Positions 34,790 to 47,084 are shown, counted from the stretch's first letter. The stretch is 64,000 nucleotides of DNA from Lepus europaeus (GCF_033115175.1 NC_084837.1:11794266-11858265), one strand, 5' to 3'. Translations and numbers: made by a program. The notes: generated by a model not told the origin, from the sequence alone.

Positions 34790-35066
34790 AAAAAATATTT
34801 ATTTGAAAGGTAGAGTGACAGGGAGGGAGAGATCTTCCATTTGCTGGTTCACTCCCCAGATGGCAGGAACAGGCTGGGCTCAACCAGGCTGAACGGGAGC
34901 CAGGAACCCATTCTGGTCTCCAACATGAGTAGCAAAAGCCCAAGCACTTAGGTCATCTTCTGCAGCTTTCTCATGTATTACCAGAAAGTTGGATCAGAAG
35001 TAGAGAAGCTGAGATTCAAACTGGCACTGCTGGTGGCTTAATCCACTGCTCCACTACACCAGTGCC
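34790..35066 (-). mobile_element. CSINE copy with target duplication
   Basis: TCATTTAAATTTTT (34776-34789) and TCATTTTAATTTTT (35067-35080) flank it. Diverged body with GGCTCAACCAGGCTGAACGG. Confidence 0.9.
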
Positions 35067-35080
35067 TCATTTTAATTTTT

Positions 35081-35559
35081 TAGGAATAATTAGTGAAGTT
35101 TTTCTTTAATTTTAAAATGCCAATCAATATAATAAAATCAACGTATTCAATAAACATTTTTTTTTAATGTCATTGACAACATTTTCTCTCTGCAGACCAG
35201 GAAGTCCATTATCCTAAACGTGGCTGTTTTTTAAGGTTATTGTGTGGTTACTAGTAGTAACCAGAAGTTGTACCTGTTTCCTTGTTCACCTGTGGTGGGA
35301 GAGAGGCTGACTTCTCATATCACACATCTAGGTGTGGGAGAACATTTCCAGAACCCTCTAGGTCCAGGTATGGATTGTACAATCCATGACTACCGATGGC
35401 GATGGAATTTCAGTCCAGTCTTGGGGCTTTACCGTGTGGGAGGGAAGGGTAGACAGTTAAGAAAGACAGAACTCTATTAGGGAAGAAATGGTAGATGGAT
35501 GCTGGGAGGCAAGCGTTATCTATTAAACATACTATTTTGCATTTGTTGCTGCCAAATTT
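35081..35559. other. Unassigned sequence
   Basis: No gene or repeat recognised. Confidence 0.35.
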
Positions 35560-37250
35560 CATTCTTTGTATGAAGACGGAATTTTATTAAATTATCAATT
35601 TATGAATAAATTGAATTTCATTAAAAATCATTGCTGTATTTCCTTTTTTTTTTTTTTTTACTTCCCACGAGACTTCCTTGATAACATAAATTTTTGGAGA
35701 CTTTTCTATTATCTGTTACTAACTTTGGTCCAGTTACAATTACAGAACCTATTTTGTGACTTCAATAGTCTTAGTGACGGTTACACAGATACTCAAAAAG
35801 ACTGTACCCTGTATTGGTTGATGGCACTGCTCAGTTCTACACGGCATTCTGTCTAGTGATTTCATTGATCAGTACGAGAAGGGTGTTGCAGTCCCCAGTT
35901 GTAACTGTGAATAGGTCCTTTTTAAAAAAAATTTTTTTTTCTATTAGTTCTATCAATTCTTGGTTCACATATTTTGCAACTGTGCTGTTTGGTGCATATA
36001 CACTTACTATCTGCTTGTGAGCACGCCCTTTCTATTATTATATAATGCACCTCTTTGTCCCTGGAAATTTTCTTTTGTTAAGTCTGCTCTGATATTAATA
36101 CACCCCCATCAGTGTCCTTTGGATTAGCGTTTGCAAGGCATCTCTTTTCCTAGTCATTACTGTTAACATAACACGACCACTGTATTTTAAGTGAGTTTCT
36201 ACTAGATAGCACGTGCTAGGTCATGGCTTTTTAGGCGTTCTCCTCATCTGATTACTGACGGCTGTGTCTAGACATTTACCGCAATGCAATTACTGATACT
36301 GAGACGGAATTTGTCCTGCTTCCCCTTACCTGTCTGAAGTGGTTATTAGGGTATTCTTTTTTTTTTTCTTTTTTTTCTTACTGATATATTTATTTGAAAG
36401 TCAGAGTTACAGGGAGAGAGGGAGGGACAGAGAAAAAGTGATCTTCTATCCACTGGTTCATTTCCCAACTGGGTGCAATGACAGGGCTGTGCCAGGGAGG
36501 AGCCAGAAGCTTCATCCAGGTCTCCTATGTTGGGGGCAGGGACCCAATCCCTTGGGTTATCTTCTGCTGCCTTGCCCATGTCATTAGCAAGGAGCTGGAT
36601 CAGAAGTGGAGCACCTGGGATAAGAAACAGTGCCCATAGGGGATGCAGGTGCCATAGATGGCAGCTTAAAAAGTTTTGCAGGGGTTACTCTGAGGATTGC
36701 CATACACACATGCAATTTATCACCATCTACTAGTATCAGCATTCATCACTTCAAGTAGAATGTGGCTACTTACTCGCCATTCAAGTCCCTCTTACCATCC
36801 TCTCAAGTATAACGTCTTCTGTAACATGCTTCAGTGTCTACCCACCTACCCATCTACTCAGCATTCAGGAACTTAACCACCTTCCTACACACTGCACATT
36901 CCATGCATCTATCCATCTGTAATCCTTAAGTTCGTATACTTGTTTCTAATCTATTTGAGAGTCTGACTGGAACCTGATATTCCTCTAAGCTTATTTTCTG
37001 ACACATATATTCCTTCCCCCTCTCCTCTACCTTTTAACTTATTCACATGTTTTTTTGTAACTATTTACATTTGCTCAATGCTGTACTTTTCCCAGTTGTA
37101 CATTAACCTCCTTGGCAGTGGGTTTCTATTTGTATATTCTTCTATTATGGTATTCTAGCAGTAAAGTGATAGACAACTCTATACATTACTACCAATTAAA
37201 AAAAAAATTCAGCTATCCAGGCACCCACAATCATATGCCAAGTTTAAAGG
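35560..37250 (-). mobile_element. Old L1 ORF2 endonuclease-side region, antisense
   Basis: The plus strand reads the reverse complement of L1 ORF2: GTTGCAGTCCCCAGTTGTAA, CTATTAGTTCTATCAATTC, GCACCTCTTTGTCCCTGGAA, GTCTGCTCTGATATTAATAC, GATTAGCGTTTGCAAGGCAT. After a SINE it resumes with TTGCAGGGGTTACTCTGAGG. Frames are broken throughout. Confidence 0.75.
36370..36668 (-). mobile_element. CSINE copy inside antisense L1
   Basis: Tail CTGATATATTTATTTGAAAG, body GTGCAATGACAGGGCTGTGC, head GATGCAGGTGCCATAGATGG. The target duplication is not clear. Confidence 0.85.
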
Positions 37251-37384
37251 TAGTTTTTTCTCAAACACACAGCCATGCCACTGTCAGGTGTACTCTCACA
37301 ACTGCTTTGTGTCCATCATGCCACACACCTACTTTGACACAGCTAACACACTGTACTCAGACTCCATTTTAGGACAGAAATAAT

Positions 37385-37642
37385 TAATTTGTATGAATAT
37401 GATTTTAATAATTTTCCCCAAGTACTTAATAAAGTTTTCTCCAAATCTAAATTAACACATATACTTATTAATCCAAGAAATACCCACATAATGTATATGT
37501 ATTTTAACCCTTCTGTAATTAAGCTTTTTCTTTTGAACTTTCAAGCGATGGGAGCAGTGAAGGATCAACATCACAGTCCATTCTGGCAGTGTCTAGTAAG
37601 GCTTTTTTCAGGTTAATGAACTTAGTTTCTTGTACATATATA
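37385..37642 (-). other. MCEE: Probable MCEE 3' UTR
   Basis: Sequence directly after the MCEE stop codon on the minus strand. It is AT-rich and contains no repeat that I recognise. A variant poly(A) signal, ATTAAA, reads on the minus strand at 37409-37404, about 235 nt after the stop. A canonical AATAAA was not seen closer in. The cleavage point, and so the left boundary, is a guess. Confidence 0.4.
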
Positions 37643-37795
37643 TCAAGCTTGCTCTAGTTCCACAAGGACTCCACCACAGTCTTTAGGATGGAGGAAAATC
37701 ACTGGTTTTCCATGTGCCCCTATTTTGGCCTCTTCACTTAGACTACGGACCTTCTTCTTCTTCAAATCCATCAGAGCTTCATTTATATTATCCAC
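37643..37795 (-). CDS. MCEE: MCEE last coding exon (exon 3), methylmalonyl-CoA epimerase
   Basis: This exon encodes the C-terminal 50 residues of mitochondrial methylmalonyl-CoA epimerase, which interconverts the two C2 epimers of methylmalonyl-CoA between propionyl-CoA carboxylase and methylmalonyl-CoA mutase. On the minus strand an acceptor ending CTCAAG precedes GTGGATAAT (V-D-N), and the frame runs without a break to TGA at 37645-37643. The peptide starts VDNINEALMDLKKKK and ends GGVLVELEQA. The glutamate in the LVELEQA tail corresponds to a metal-ligand Glu of the vicinal oxygen chelate (VOC) fold. The exon begins in phase 0, matching the GAG codon that ends exon 2. Residue count from here plus exon 2 gives 162 of the 176 residues of the human protein, with no gap. 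I see no frameshift or premature stop, so this is a working exon rather than a retrocopy. Identification rests on recalled family sequence and is very secure. Confidence 0.95.
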   Translation of the reverse strand: MDNINEALMDLKKKKVRSLSEEAKIGAHGKPVIFLHPKDCGGVLVELEQA

Positions 37796-37799
37796 CTTG

Positions 37800-38930
37800 A
37801 GAAAAGAAACACACAGACACATTAGAGATCATAAATAAACCAGGCTGCAGTATTACAAGACTCGGAAGGAGCCCTGAGAGCTCAGGTAGGCTATTTTCTC
37901 TGCCTTTGGGCAGGACTATTCTTAAACAATCCCAAGAAATAAACCTAAAATTTTCAGAGAAGCAAAAGAAGCGTCTACATTTTCCTAGGTGAGCAAATGC
38001 AATACTTAAGGATTCTCACTATGAGTAAATGTTTCCCTTATAACTTAAATCATGTATACTATATTTCATAATAGTTTCTTCTGGTAGTTTTTGCTAAATG
38101 ATTTGGGGCAACCTTTTTCCTTCAGGGCTTTGGACTTCTCATCTGAGTTCTATTACATATATGGACTATGAGTAAAATCAGAGAACAGATAATAAGCTGC
38201 TAGCATGATTTATGGCACAAGGTACTCCACAAGTCAGAGGGTTGCCCTGATACCTAAGCCTCCCCCTGCCGAAAACTTGTTATGAGTTCATGAACATCGC
38301 CACTAAACCAACATCAAAATGCTATTCTCCATTCTTTTACAATTTCATAACTGTCTTCTAAAATATTTTTGTTTTCTATTTGCTGACAGCCTAGAAAAGG
38401 AGCAAATGTATCTCTTCAGGGAATTAGCCTCCTCTACCCAGGAAAGACACCCCTACGGAGTGAGAACCCAGTAATGGATAGAAGGGTATGATACGTGTGT
38501 CCGCTTTCCTAGGCAGTCATAAATCATTATAGATTTTAAAGATCTGACAGCATTCCAAATGTAAAGAACAGAGAATAATGTAACGCCCCTGGATCCACCA
38601 TACTATGTTAATATTTATTCCACTTATTTCCAAAGAGCCAAGGATTATATAATCGATTCAAAAACTGATCAAACAACTACTGATGATACTAAATGTTAAT
38701 ATAAACTATGATTTATTCAATAGTATATATTCTACTTGTATCCCTCACATTTCTTTTTAAGCCTCATGAGTATATCAGTCATGCTGAGATTCTGACTATA
38801 GCTCAGGCCATGCTCTCTTGCACTGTAGCTGGCCTATTCTCATTATTTTCAAAACACAGCATGCAATACAAGCAGGGCATGGGAGCAACCTCACTAGTGC
38901 ATTTATCCTAATGTTAGATATTGTTGGCCT
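37800..38930. other. MCEE intron 2, unique part next to exon 3
   Basis: No SINE or clear LINE in 1.1 kb. No further exon recognised. Confidence 0.5.
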
Positions 38931-38947
38931 TATTTTTAGTATTTATT

Positions 38948-39278
38948 TATTTTTTTAAAGAGTATTTATTTGAAAGGCAGTTACAGAGAGGCAGAGACAC
39001 AGGGAGAGAGGTCTTCCATCCACTGGCTCACTCCCCAGATGACCACAACAGCAAGAGCTGTGCCGACCCAAGATCCAAAGCCAGGAGGCAGGAGCTTCTT
39101 CCAGGTCTCCCAAGTGGGTGCAGGGACCTAAGGACTTGGGCCATCCTCCACTGCTTTCCCAAGCCATAGCAGAGAGCTAGACCGGAAGTGGAGCTGCTGG
39201 GACTCAAACCAGCACCCATGTGGGATGCCAGCACTGCAGACAGCAGCTTTTACCCACTATGCCACAGCGCTGACCCCT
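38948..39278 (-). mobile_element. CSINE copy with long target duplication
   Basis: TATTTTTAGTATTTATT (17 bp) is exact at 38931-38947 and 39279-39295. Confidence 0.95.
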
Positions 39279-39295
39279 ATTTTTAGTATTTATTA

Positions 39296-39880
39296 CAAAT
39301 TCCTATCAACATTCTAGAGTTTTGCTTGCTGTTCAGGCGAGATGAAGCAGTGTTTAGTGAAGAACTAATCTTCCTAACCACTAAGACTAAGTCCCTCTGA
39401 GTGCTCTGTCCAGTGTTCTGAGACACAGATTTTCCCACTGTGGCCAGAAACATTCCCACCTCTGTGAGGACGACTCCTGCTCATCTTCCCAAGGGCTTCT
39501 GTTCCAGCCTCAGGTAACTTCTGAGCACACACGCTCTACTCAGATGAAGGCATGGAAGCCGCAGATCTCTGGGACACATCTGGGCAGCTCTCTCCTTTCC
39601 AACCCTTTCCCCGAGTGAAGCCTACGCAGACTCCGACACCAGCTCAACTCAGGAGGACTGCTAAGCTCCACCTGGACTCCCCATTCCTGCACCGCAGCCT
39701 GGAAACTCTCCAGCCAGGAAGCTGGGACACTGGTGTCCATCTCTGGCTTCCCTCTCTCAGATTTCAATGCTCTGTTGTCCAGTGCTAGGGAACCACTGTT
39801 TCAAGTTTTGTCCATAGCGTTTGTTTGAGGAGGGGGATACATCGATCTGTTTTTCCACCTGGACAGGAATTAGAATTTTA
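39296..39880. other. MCEE intron 2, unassigned
   Basis: No exon or named repeat recognised. Open frames on both strands at 39540-39790 lack similarity to anything I know. Confidence 0.4.
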
Positions 39881-40206
39881 TAGGGTCCGGCACTGTGGCA
39901 CAGGGGGTTAAGCTACCAACTGCAGTGCAAGCATCTCATATGGGCACTGGTTCATGTCCCGGCTGCTCCATTTCCGATTCAGCTCCCTCCTAACGTGCCT
40001 GAGAAAGCACCAGAAGATGGTTCATGTGTTTGGGCCCCTGCGCCCACATGGGAGACCTAGATGAAGCTCCTGGCTCCTGGCTTTGGCCTGGCCCAGCGCT
40101 GGCCTTTGGGGCCATGTTGGGAGAGAACCTGCAGATGGAAGATATTGCTCTCTATCGCTGTCTCTCTGTAACTCTACCAAAACAAATGAATACATCTTTA
40201 AAAAAT
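39881..40206 (+). mobile_element. CSINE copy
   Basis: Head AGGGTCCGGCACTGTGGC, tail AACAAATGAATACATC. Probably inserted in antisense L1 that continues to the right. Confidence 0.9.
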
Positions 40207-40880
40207 AATTTTAAATTGATAAGTTTTTTGTCAGCACTCAAAAAATGCCATTATAAACTATGGTATTCTATAATTTCTATGTCTTTATTTCCTCTGATGT
40301 TTTAAAATTTTTTCATCTTTGGTTTTTAGCTTGACTACAATGAGCTTAGGTGTGGTTTTACTTGTATCTGTGGGTTGATGCTTACGTTAGATTGACAATA
40401 TCCTTGTCAACTATTTCTATTGCTTCTATTCTATTTTCTCTTTCATCCTTTTCTGTGTCTCAAACTGTTCCCTGCTAAGATTTTTTTAAAGACTTATTTA
40501 TTTATTTGAAAGGCAGAGTTACAGAGAGAGGGACAGAGAGCTCTTCCATCCACTGGTTCACTCCCCAAATGGTCGCAACAGCCAGAGCTGTGCTGATCCA
40601 AAGCCAGGAGCCAGGAGCTTCCCTGGGGTCTCCCACATGGTGCAGCGGCCCAAGGACTTGGGCTATCTTTCACTGCTTTCCCAGGCCATCAGCAGGGATG
40701 CTGGATTGGAAGTGGAGCAGCTGGGACTCAAACCAGCATATATATGGAATGCTGGTGCCCCAGGAATCTCTCTTACTCTGTGTTCTCCTCCATATTTCTT
40801 ACCTCTTGATTTTGGACTTTCAGTCTCTAGAACTATGAGAAAATAAATTTCTGTTGTTTTAATTTTATTACAGCAGCCAT
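40207..40880 (-). mobile_element. Old L1 fragment, antisense, with SINE
   Basis: 40207-40478 (CTTGACTACAATGAGCTTAG, TCTGTGGGTTGATGCTTACG) has the reverse-complement pattern of an old L1 region. A SINE follows. Assignment is moderate. Confidence 0.5.
40479..40765 (-). mobile_element. CSINE copy, head truncated
   Basis: Tail AAAGACTTATTTATTTATTT, ends at GGAATGCTGGTGCCCC without the GCGCCGGCCCC head. Confidence 0.9.
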
Positions 40881-41050
40881 AGAAAACTGCTACAACTGCT
40901 ATGTATGCATACTGAAATTGAGGAATTTAAGTAAATGGTTGGTGAATAGCTTTTCTCTGTTGGAAAGGGAAGCTTTAGATGAGCAAGGGAAAAGGCTAGA
41001 GTGGTACATGTGGTATAGGATTAGATTTCAAAACATAAAGATGAACTCAG

Positions 41051-41394
41051 GGGGCCAGCGCTGTGGCACAGTGGGTTAACCCCCTGGCCTGAAGCGCCGG
41101 CATCCCATATGGGCACCGGTTTGAGATCCGGCTGCTCCACTTCTGATCCAGCTCTCTGTTTTGGCTGGGAAAGCAGTAGAAGATGGCCCAAGTCCTTGGG
41201 CTCCTGCACCCACGTGGGAGACCCGGATGAAGCTCCTGGCTCCTGGCTTCGGATCGGCGCAGCTCCAGCCATTGCAGCCAATTGGGGAGTGAACCATCAG
41301 ATGGAAGACCTCTCTCTCTTTCTTGCTCTCTCTCTGCCTCTCCTCTCTCTGTGTAACTCTGAATTACAAATAAATAAATAAATCTTTAAAAAAA
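41051..41394 (+). mobile_element. CSINE copy with exact target duplication
   Basis: AAAGATGAACTCAGG at 41037-41051 and 41395-41409. Head GGGGCCAGCGCTGTGGC. Confidence 0.95.
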
Positions 41395-42258
41395 AAAGAT
41401 GAACTCAGGAGTTTATGAGTAGAACATCTCATGAACTTTATGTAGTTACACAGACATTTTTAGATATGTGTGTGTATACCAACCGTTTCTATACACATTC
41501 ATCTCCATATCTCCTTACTGTGTTAGCTAGAGGGACTAGAAGCTGTGACACGTCTCTAGCCATAAGCACACTAACAGCATAGATCTTCATTTCTAATATG
41601 ATTCTTCAGTGTTAGGACCAGGGTTCCTTGATAACTGATGGTTCTAGGAATAAGGCAGGGAATATAGAAGACAAATGTGGAGCATCTTGCTAAGAAAGTA
41701 AAAAAGCACTAAAAATAAACAAAGACACAAAACCAGAAGGGATACAAAAACCAAAGGGACCCAAAAGCCAACTGAAAGCTGGAACGATTTAAGGAACAAA
41801 ATACAGTAGTATTAGATTATAACCCAAAGTATAAAACAAACACCCACAACTCCATACTGCATAAATCTCCATTCCTTAAGTCTAGGCCTCGCATAATGAC
41901 TCTTCCAAAGAGCAAAGCATAGACAAGAAATAAAGAGATAAATGTACAGTAGAAATGTACAGTGGAAACAATTGAGAACACGTCCTCAGTTAGGGGATCA
42001 AGTTAACACCAGCAGTGTAGTCACGCTGACAGTATGCATCCTTGACATGCTGCATGAGAAAGGTACTTTACCTCTGTGGTCTTCTTCCTCTAAATCCACA
42101 ACCCTGGTCTAATCATGAGAAAAGCATCAGAAAATCCTCAAATGAAGGACAGGATAGAAGATAACTGCCCAAAAATCCTAAAAGTGTCAAGGTCATCAAA
42201 AACAGGGAGAGTCTCAGAAACTGTCACAGGCAGGAAGAGCCTAAGGAGACAGGATACC

Positions 42259-42537
42259 AGGGGCTGGCGCTGTGGTGTAGTGGGCTGGGCCTCCACCTGC
42301 TGCGCTAGCATCCATATGGGCACCGGTTCATGTCCCAGCTCTCTGCTTGTATGCTGGGAAAGCAGTGAAAACTGGTCCAGGAGGTTGGGTTTTGTGGAAG
42401 ATCCTCCTGGCTCCTGGCTTGGGATCAGCTCAACGAACAGATGGAAGACCTTTCTCTCTCTCTCTCTCTCTCTCTGTGTAACTCGACCTCTCGAGTAAAT
42501 AAATAAAATCTTAAAAAAAAAAAAAAAAAAAGATAGA
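42259..42537 (+). mobile_element. CSINE copy with exact target duplication
   Basis: GAGACAGGATACC at 42246-42258 and 42538-42550. The body is shortened (GGTTGGGTTTTGTGG replaces the usual TTGGGCCCCTGCACC). Confidence 0.95.
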
Positions 42538-42623
42538 GAGACAGGATACCCAAAAGTGATGTGATATCCTGGATGGGCTCCTGGAACAGAAAAAGGACAC
42601 TGGATAAAAATTAAGGAAACCTG

Positions 42624-42952
42624 GGGGGCCGGCACTGTAGCACAGCGGGTTGATGCCCTGGCCTGAAGTTCCAGCATCCCATATGGGTGCCGGTTTGAGT
42701 CCCGGCTGTTCCTCTTCCAATCCAGCTCTCTGCTATGGCCTGGGAAAGCAGTGGAAGATGGCCCAAGTCCTTGGGCCCCTGTACCCGCGTGGGAGACCCG
42801 GAGGAATCTCCTGGCTCCTGGCTTCGGATCGGCGTAGCTCCGACTGTTGCAGCCATCTGGAGTGAACCAGTGGATGGACGATCTCACTCTCTGTCTCTGC
42901 CTCTGTCTGTAACTCTTTCAAATAAATAAAATAAATCATTAAAAAAATAAAA
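42624..42952 (+). mobile_element. CSINE copy
   Basis: Head GGGGGGCCGGCACTGTAGC. Flanks AAATTAAGGAA and AAAATAAGGAA are the target duplication. Confidence 0.95.
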
Positions 42953-43117
42953 TAAAATAAGGAACTCTGAATAAAGGATAGATTTTAGTTAATAATGCAT
43001 CAATACTGGTTCATTAAATGTGTCATACTAATGAAAGTGTTGATAATTTTTTTAAGGTCTAAAGAGATTAACCACCATTTGTAATAAGTAGCCTTTGGAT
43101 ACTAATTAGAACAAACC

Positions 43118-43422
43118 AACTGGGGCAAGCACTGCCTGCTTTCCATACTGGAGTGCCACCTGGAGTCCCAGCTCCCCTGCTTCCAATCCAGCTTCCTGCC
43201 AATGCATCCTAGAGGCAGCAGGTAACGGCTGAAGTACTTGGGCCCCTGCCACGCACATGGGAGACTCTGATGGAGTTCTGGGCTCTTGGCTTTGGCCTGG
43301 GCCAGCCCTAGCTGTTGGGTGCATGTGGGGATTTGGGGAGTGAATCAGTGGATGGAAGATGTATTTTCACTCCTCCTACTCAGCTCTGCCTTTCAAGTAG
43401 ATGGAAATAAACATTAAAAAAA
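43118..43422 (+). mobile_element. Old tRNA-type SINE
   Basis: Head GGGGCAAGCACTGCCTG, GGAGTCCCAGCTCCCC, tail CTTTCAAGTAGATGGAAATA. More diverged than the CSINEs around it. Confidence 0.75.
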
Positions 43423-44384
43423 CAAAAATAAATGAACTATAAAAAGACATTTGTTGGTCAATCTTAGAAACTTGATTTATGGACTGTATATAGATATGAC
43501 AAAAAGATTTAAATTTAATTTTGGACAATATAATGTCATTGTGGTTATAGACACAATTTGAATAAGGGTAGAAAGATGTGAATTACTTTATAATGTTTTA
43601 ACAAAGGAAAAAGACCAATGAAGTAAATATGGCAAGATCTTGGAGATGTTGAATCTGCGTAATGGCAATATGGGAATTCACTACATGTTTTTATTTTTCT
43701 ACTTCTCCTATGTTTGAAAAATTTCATAATATACGCATAACTTTTTTCATAGCATCTTTTTGGTAACTTCTATTCTACATACGATCATGAATATTTTCAT
43801 TTATAGCACATTCTATCCAAGCACAAACACTTCCAAGGCTGATGCTGGATTCTGATTTTTAGTATCCTGCTTGTGCAAGATCTCATAGTCTAAAAAACAC
43901 CTGTAAACCAAGAAACACTTCTATGATTTAATGTTAATTTTTAAAAGCCTAATCGACATTGGACTAGTATTTGTTTCTGTTGCGATTTCTTTCACTAACT
44001 TTGATTTTAAAGATCTTATACTATATTCATCTTTTTGTTAGTGTTGCTATAAAATTTACAGTTCTTTAAGAGTATTCCTAATGTTTTGTTTGGTGGTAGT
44101 AAAAAGAATGAAATGACAATGTCTTAATTTTCTGAATTGAAAGTAGATGCAATAGTTATAAGAAATGCAAGGCAATTTTATTTGGGAAATTAAGTCTGTC
44201 CCCATAAGTAATAAAAATAACACAGTCAATAATAACCCATAACAAAAAACAAAAGGATTTTTATGGTCTTTTAGAACTGGTTTTATGGTCCTTCAAACAA
44301 TTACAGTCATGCATCATATAGCTCTGTACAACTCTAGGCTATTTGCTTTTTACTTCAACTTCTTACTAGCTTTTTTTTTCCCCC
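43423..44384. other. MCEE intron 2, AT-rich, unassigned
   Basis: The first 200 bases may continue the old L1 3' region. The rest shows no gene or repeat. Confidence 0.35.
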
Positions 44385-44736
44385 CTAAAGATTTATTTAT
44401 TTGAAATGACAGAATGACAGAGAAACAAGCTCACTCTCTCTCTCTCTCTCTCTCATACACACACACACATACACACACACACACATCTTTCATCTGCTAG
44501 TTCCCTCCCCAAATAGCCACAACAGCCATATCTGGGCCAGGTTGAAGTGAGGAGCCATGAACTCCATCCAGGTCTCCCACATGGGTGCAGGGGTCTAAGC
44601 ACTTGGGCCATCTTCTGCTGTGTTCCCAGGTGCGTTAGGAGGGATTGGAAGCAGAAAAGCTAGGACTCCACCTGACCCTCTGAAATGGGATGAGTGTGGC
44701 AGGTGGAGCTTAACCTGCTGTGCCATGCCAGCCTTG
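44385..44736 (-). mobile_element. Old SINE with internal (CT)n(CA)n microsatellite
   Basis: Tail CTAAAGATTTATTTATTTG, end GCTGTGCCATGCCAGCC. The CT-rich stretch has expanded to (CT)n then (CA)n at 44430-44486. Confidence 0.85.
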
Positions 44737-45541
44737 TTTTTTGTGGGGGATGAGGTGAGGAGAGGTGCTTTGTGTCTGGGAATGTGTTGATTTCCTTCTG
44801 TCATCTGTGAATGAAGAGTGACAGCAGTCTAAATATAAAGGTAAATAAATGCTCAGGTAAGTCATATCCTCTGGAGTCCTCTGCTGCCCCATTGGAAAAT
44901 GCCAATGTAGTCTTGTTTGTTTGAAGGCAAAGCACTGGACTAAACAACATCTCTTAACCTTAAGGTGTTCAGTGCTAAATTTTATGAACAAGAAATAATA
45001 TGCCAATTTTAATAGTGCATGCATTTTGAATGAGTAAATAAGCATAGGTTTTCTTTTCTATAAAATTGTAATGGTGTTCACTGGTATCAATAATAAATGA
45101 ATTCAATCCTCAAAGTGGGGTAAATCCGTTGAAGTTGAAAAGTCTGAATTACATATTTATGTTTTAGTTGTCTCTTTCTCCAAAGCTACAAACTAAGTGA
45201 ATTACATCCACAAGCTTGTCATTTTGCACAGGGATCAGATGGTTCCAGGCATGCGTGCTCCCGAAGACAGTTTCAGAAGGGAACCTGTTACCTAGGCTCC
45301 CAACCTGCTCTCTAGGCCGGCAGTGACCCTGCGCAGTGCTTCCAAATTCTGGCCTCAGTTGAAGTCATCACCACTTAACAGTAAAACACAAAACAAACTG
45401 ACAGAAAACCAGACGTATCTGATAGGACTCTTATTCCAAGAAGATTTCTCCTTTCTTTTTTCTCTCTCTCTCTTTTTTTTTTTTTTTTGGTAATAAAATG
45501 TCCTTTCTTTTATAAAATGTTAATATTGGATGATAGCTTTA
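44737..45541. other. MCEE intron 2, unassigned
   Basis: Ends with a CT/T-rich tract (45450-45488). No gene recognised. Confidence 0.35.
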
Positions 45542-45554
45542 AAATATGTCCTTA

Positions 45555-45902
45555 CGGGACCAGCGCCGTGGAGCAGTAGGTTAATCTTTCACCTCTGGCA
45601 CCGGTATCCCATATGGGCGCTGGTTCTAGTCCCAGCTGCTCCTCTTCCAGTCCAGCTCTCTGCTGTGGCCTGGGAAAGCAGTGGAGGATGGCCCAAGTCC
45701 TTGGGCCCCTGCACCCTCGTGGAAGACCCAGAAGAAGCTCCTGGCTCCTGGCTTCAGATCGGCACAGCTCCGGTCATTGAGGCCATTTAGGGAGTGAACC
45801 AACAGACAGAAGACCTCGCTCTCTCTCTCTCTCCTCCTCTCACTGTCTATAACTCTGCCTCTCAAATAAATAAATAAATAAAATCTTTAAATAAAAATAA
45901 AT
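45555..45902 (+). mobile_element. CSINE copy with exact target duplication
   Basis: AAATATGTCCTTA at 45542-45554 and 45903-45915. Head GGGACCAGCGCCGTGG. Confidence 0.95.
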
Positions 45903-46078
45903 AAATATGTCCTTAGTAACACGCAGAGTGAAAAACTTCACTAAATTGCTCTCTTTTGGAGTCCTTTATTCTCTGGGAATTTTATCACTCTATGGAATCC
46001 TCACATCTGGTAACTGGTGATCTCTAGTGGAACTAAGGCAAAATGAGGAGGGAATTTTTAAAGAAAGAATTTTCTTCT

Positions 46079-46404
46079 GGGGCCAGCACCGTGGTACAGC
46101 AGGTTAAAGCCCTGGCCTGAAGCGCCGGCATCCCATCTGGGTGCCGGTTCTAGTCCTGGCTGCTCCTCTTCCCATCCAGCTCTCTGCTATGGCCTGGGAA
46201 AGTAATGGAGCATGACCCAAGTCCTTGGGCCCCTGCACCCACGTGGGAGACCTGGAAGAAGCTCCTGGCTCCTGGCTTTGGATCAGCGCAGCTCCAATCA
46301 TTGTGGCCATCTGGGGAGTGAACCAGCGGATGGAAGACCTCTCTCTTTTTCTCTATCTCTCTCTATAACTGTGTTTTTCAAGAAATAAAATAAATCTTTA
46401 AAAA
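46079..46404 (+). mobile_element. CSINE copy
   Basis: Head GGGGCCAGCACCGTGG. Flanks AAGAATTTTCTTCT and AAAATTTTTCTCCC may be the target duplication. Confidence 0.9.
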
Positions 46405-46768
46405 AATTTTTCTCCCTCATTGATTGAAGAACAGACATTCCTCAGCATGCAGGACATAAGTCACCTCACTAATCTTTTACTTTCAATTTATGTAATTTTT
46501 CTTTCATAAGGAATATGTATGTGTGGTGGGAAACGATCTATAAAATACACAAAAACATAAACAGGAAAATAAATCACCTCATGTGTAACCACTCAGAAAA
46601 TACAACTGTTAAAATTCCTGCATTTCTTTAAAACTACTTTTCTCATGCTGCTCCTCATGGGCCTGTCACAGTAAGGATCACCTCGAAGTCACATGCAGTA
46701 ACACCCTCAGCACGGGCTCCCCGCCCCGTGCCCCGTGCTGTGGTCTAACCCCTGCACCACCCAGGCTG
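46405..46768. other. MCEE intron 2, unassigned
   Basis: Includes TAAAATACACAAAAACATAA and CTCATGTGTAACCACTCAGA, in the style of an old repeat, but I cannot name it. Confidence 0.3.
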
Positions 46769-47084
46769 TCTTAGTCTGTCGGGCTGCGTAAACCAGCAGC
46801 TTCTAAGCAACATTTACTGCTCCCACTTCTGGAGGTGGCGCGTGTAAGATCAGAGCACCAGCAGAGCCAGTCTCACGGGTGGTGAACTTCTCACTGCAAA
46901 CTCACCCAGGGGCAGGGGTGGCTAGCAGCTCTCTGAAGTAAGGGCACACTCCCACCATGAGGGCTCCACCCTCAGGACCCATTCACCTCCAATAGGCCCA
47001 ACCTCCTAACACCATCGGAGATTATAATTTCAACATAAGGACTGGAGGTGGGGAGACACATAAGTGTCCAATCCACTGCAGGCT
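46769..47084 (-). mobile_element. MaLR/MLT1-type solo LTR
   Basis: Reverse complement of the same LTR class as 21979-22317: GTCTTAGTCTGTCGGGCTGC, CTTCTGGAGGTGGCGCG, GAGGGCTCCACCCTCAGGAC, CCTCCTAACACCATCGGAG, TTTCAACATAAGGACTGG. No internal genes. Confidence 0.8.

Larger units (their letters stand above)
41410..43090 (+). mobile_element. Probable old L1 3' region, sense, split by two SINEs
   Basis: From about 42195 the non-SINE pieces join into one sequence: AGTCTCAGAAACTGTCACAG, TATCCTGGATGGGCTCCTGG, AAAGGACACTGGATAAAAAT, GATTTTAGTTAATAATGCAT. This order is known from an old L1-type 3' region. The left part (41410-42190) is not identified. Confidence 0.5.

Noticed and set aside
42138-42887. 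249-codon open frame on the minus strand
   Set aside because: It runs through two plus-strand CSINEs and the DNA between them; the recurring [12 protein letters not shown]-like peptide is SINE translation seen at many loci.
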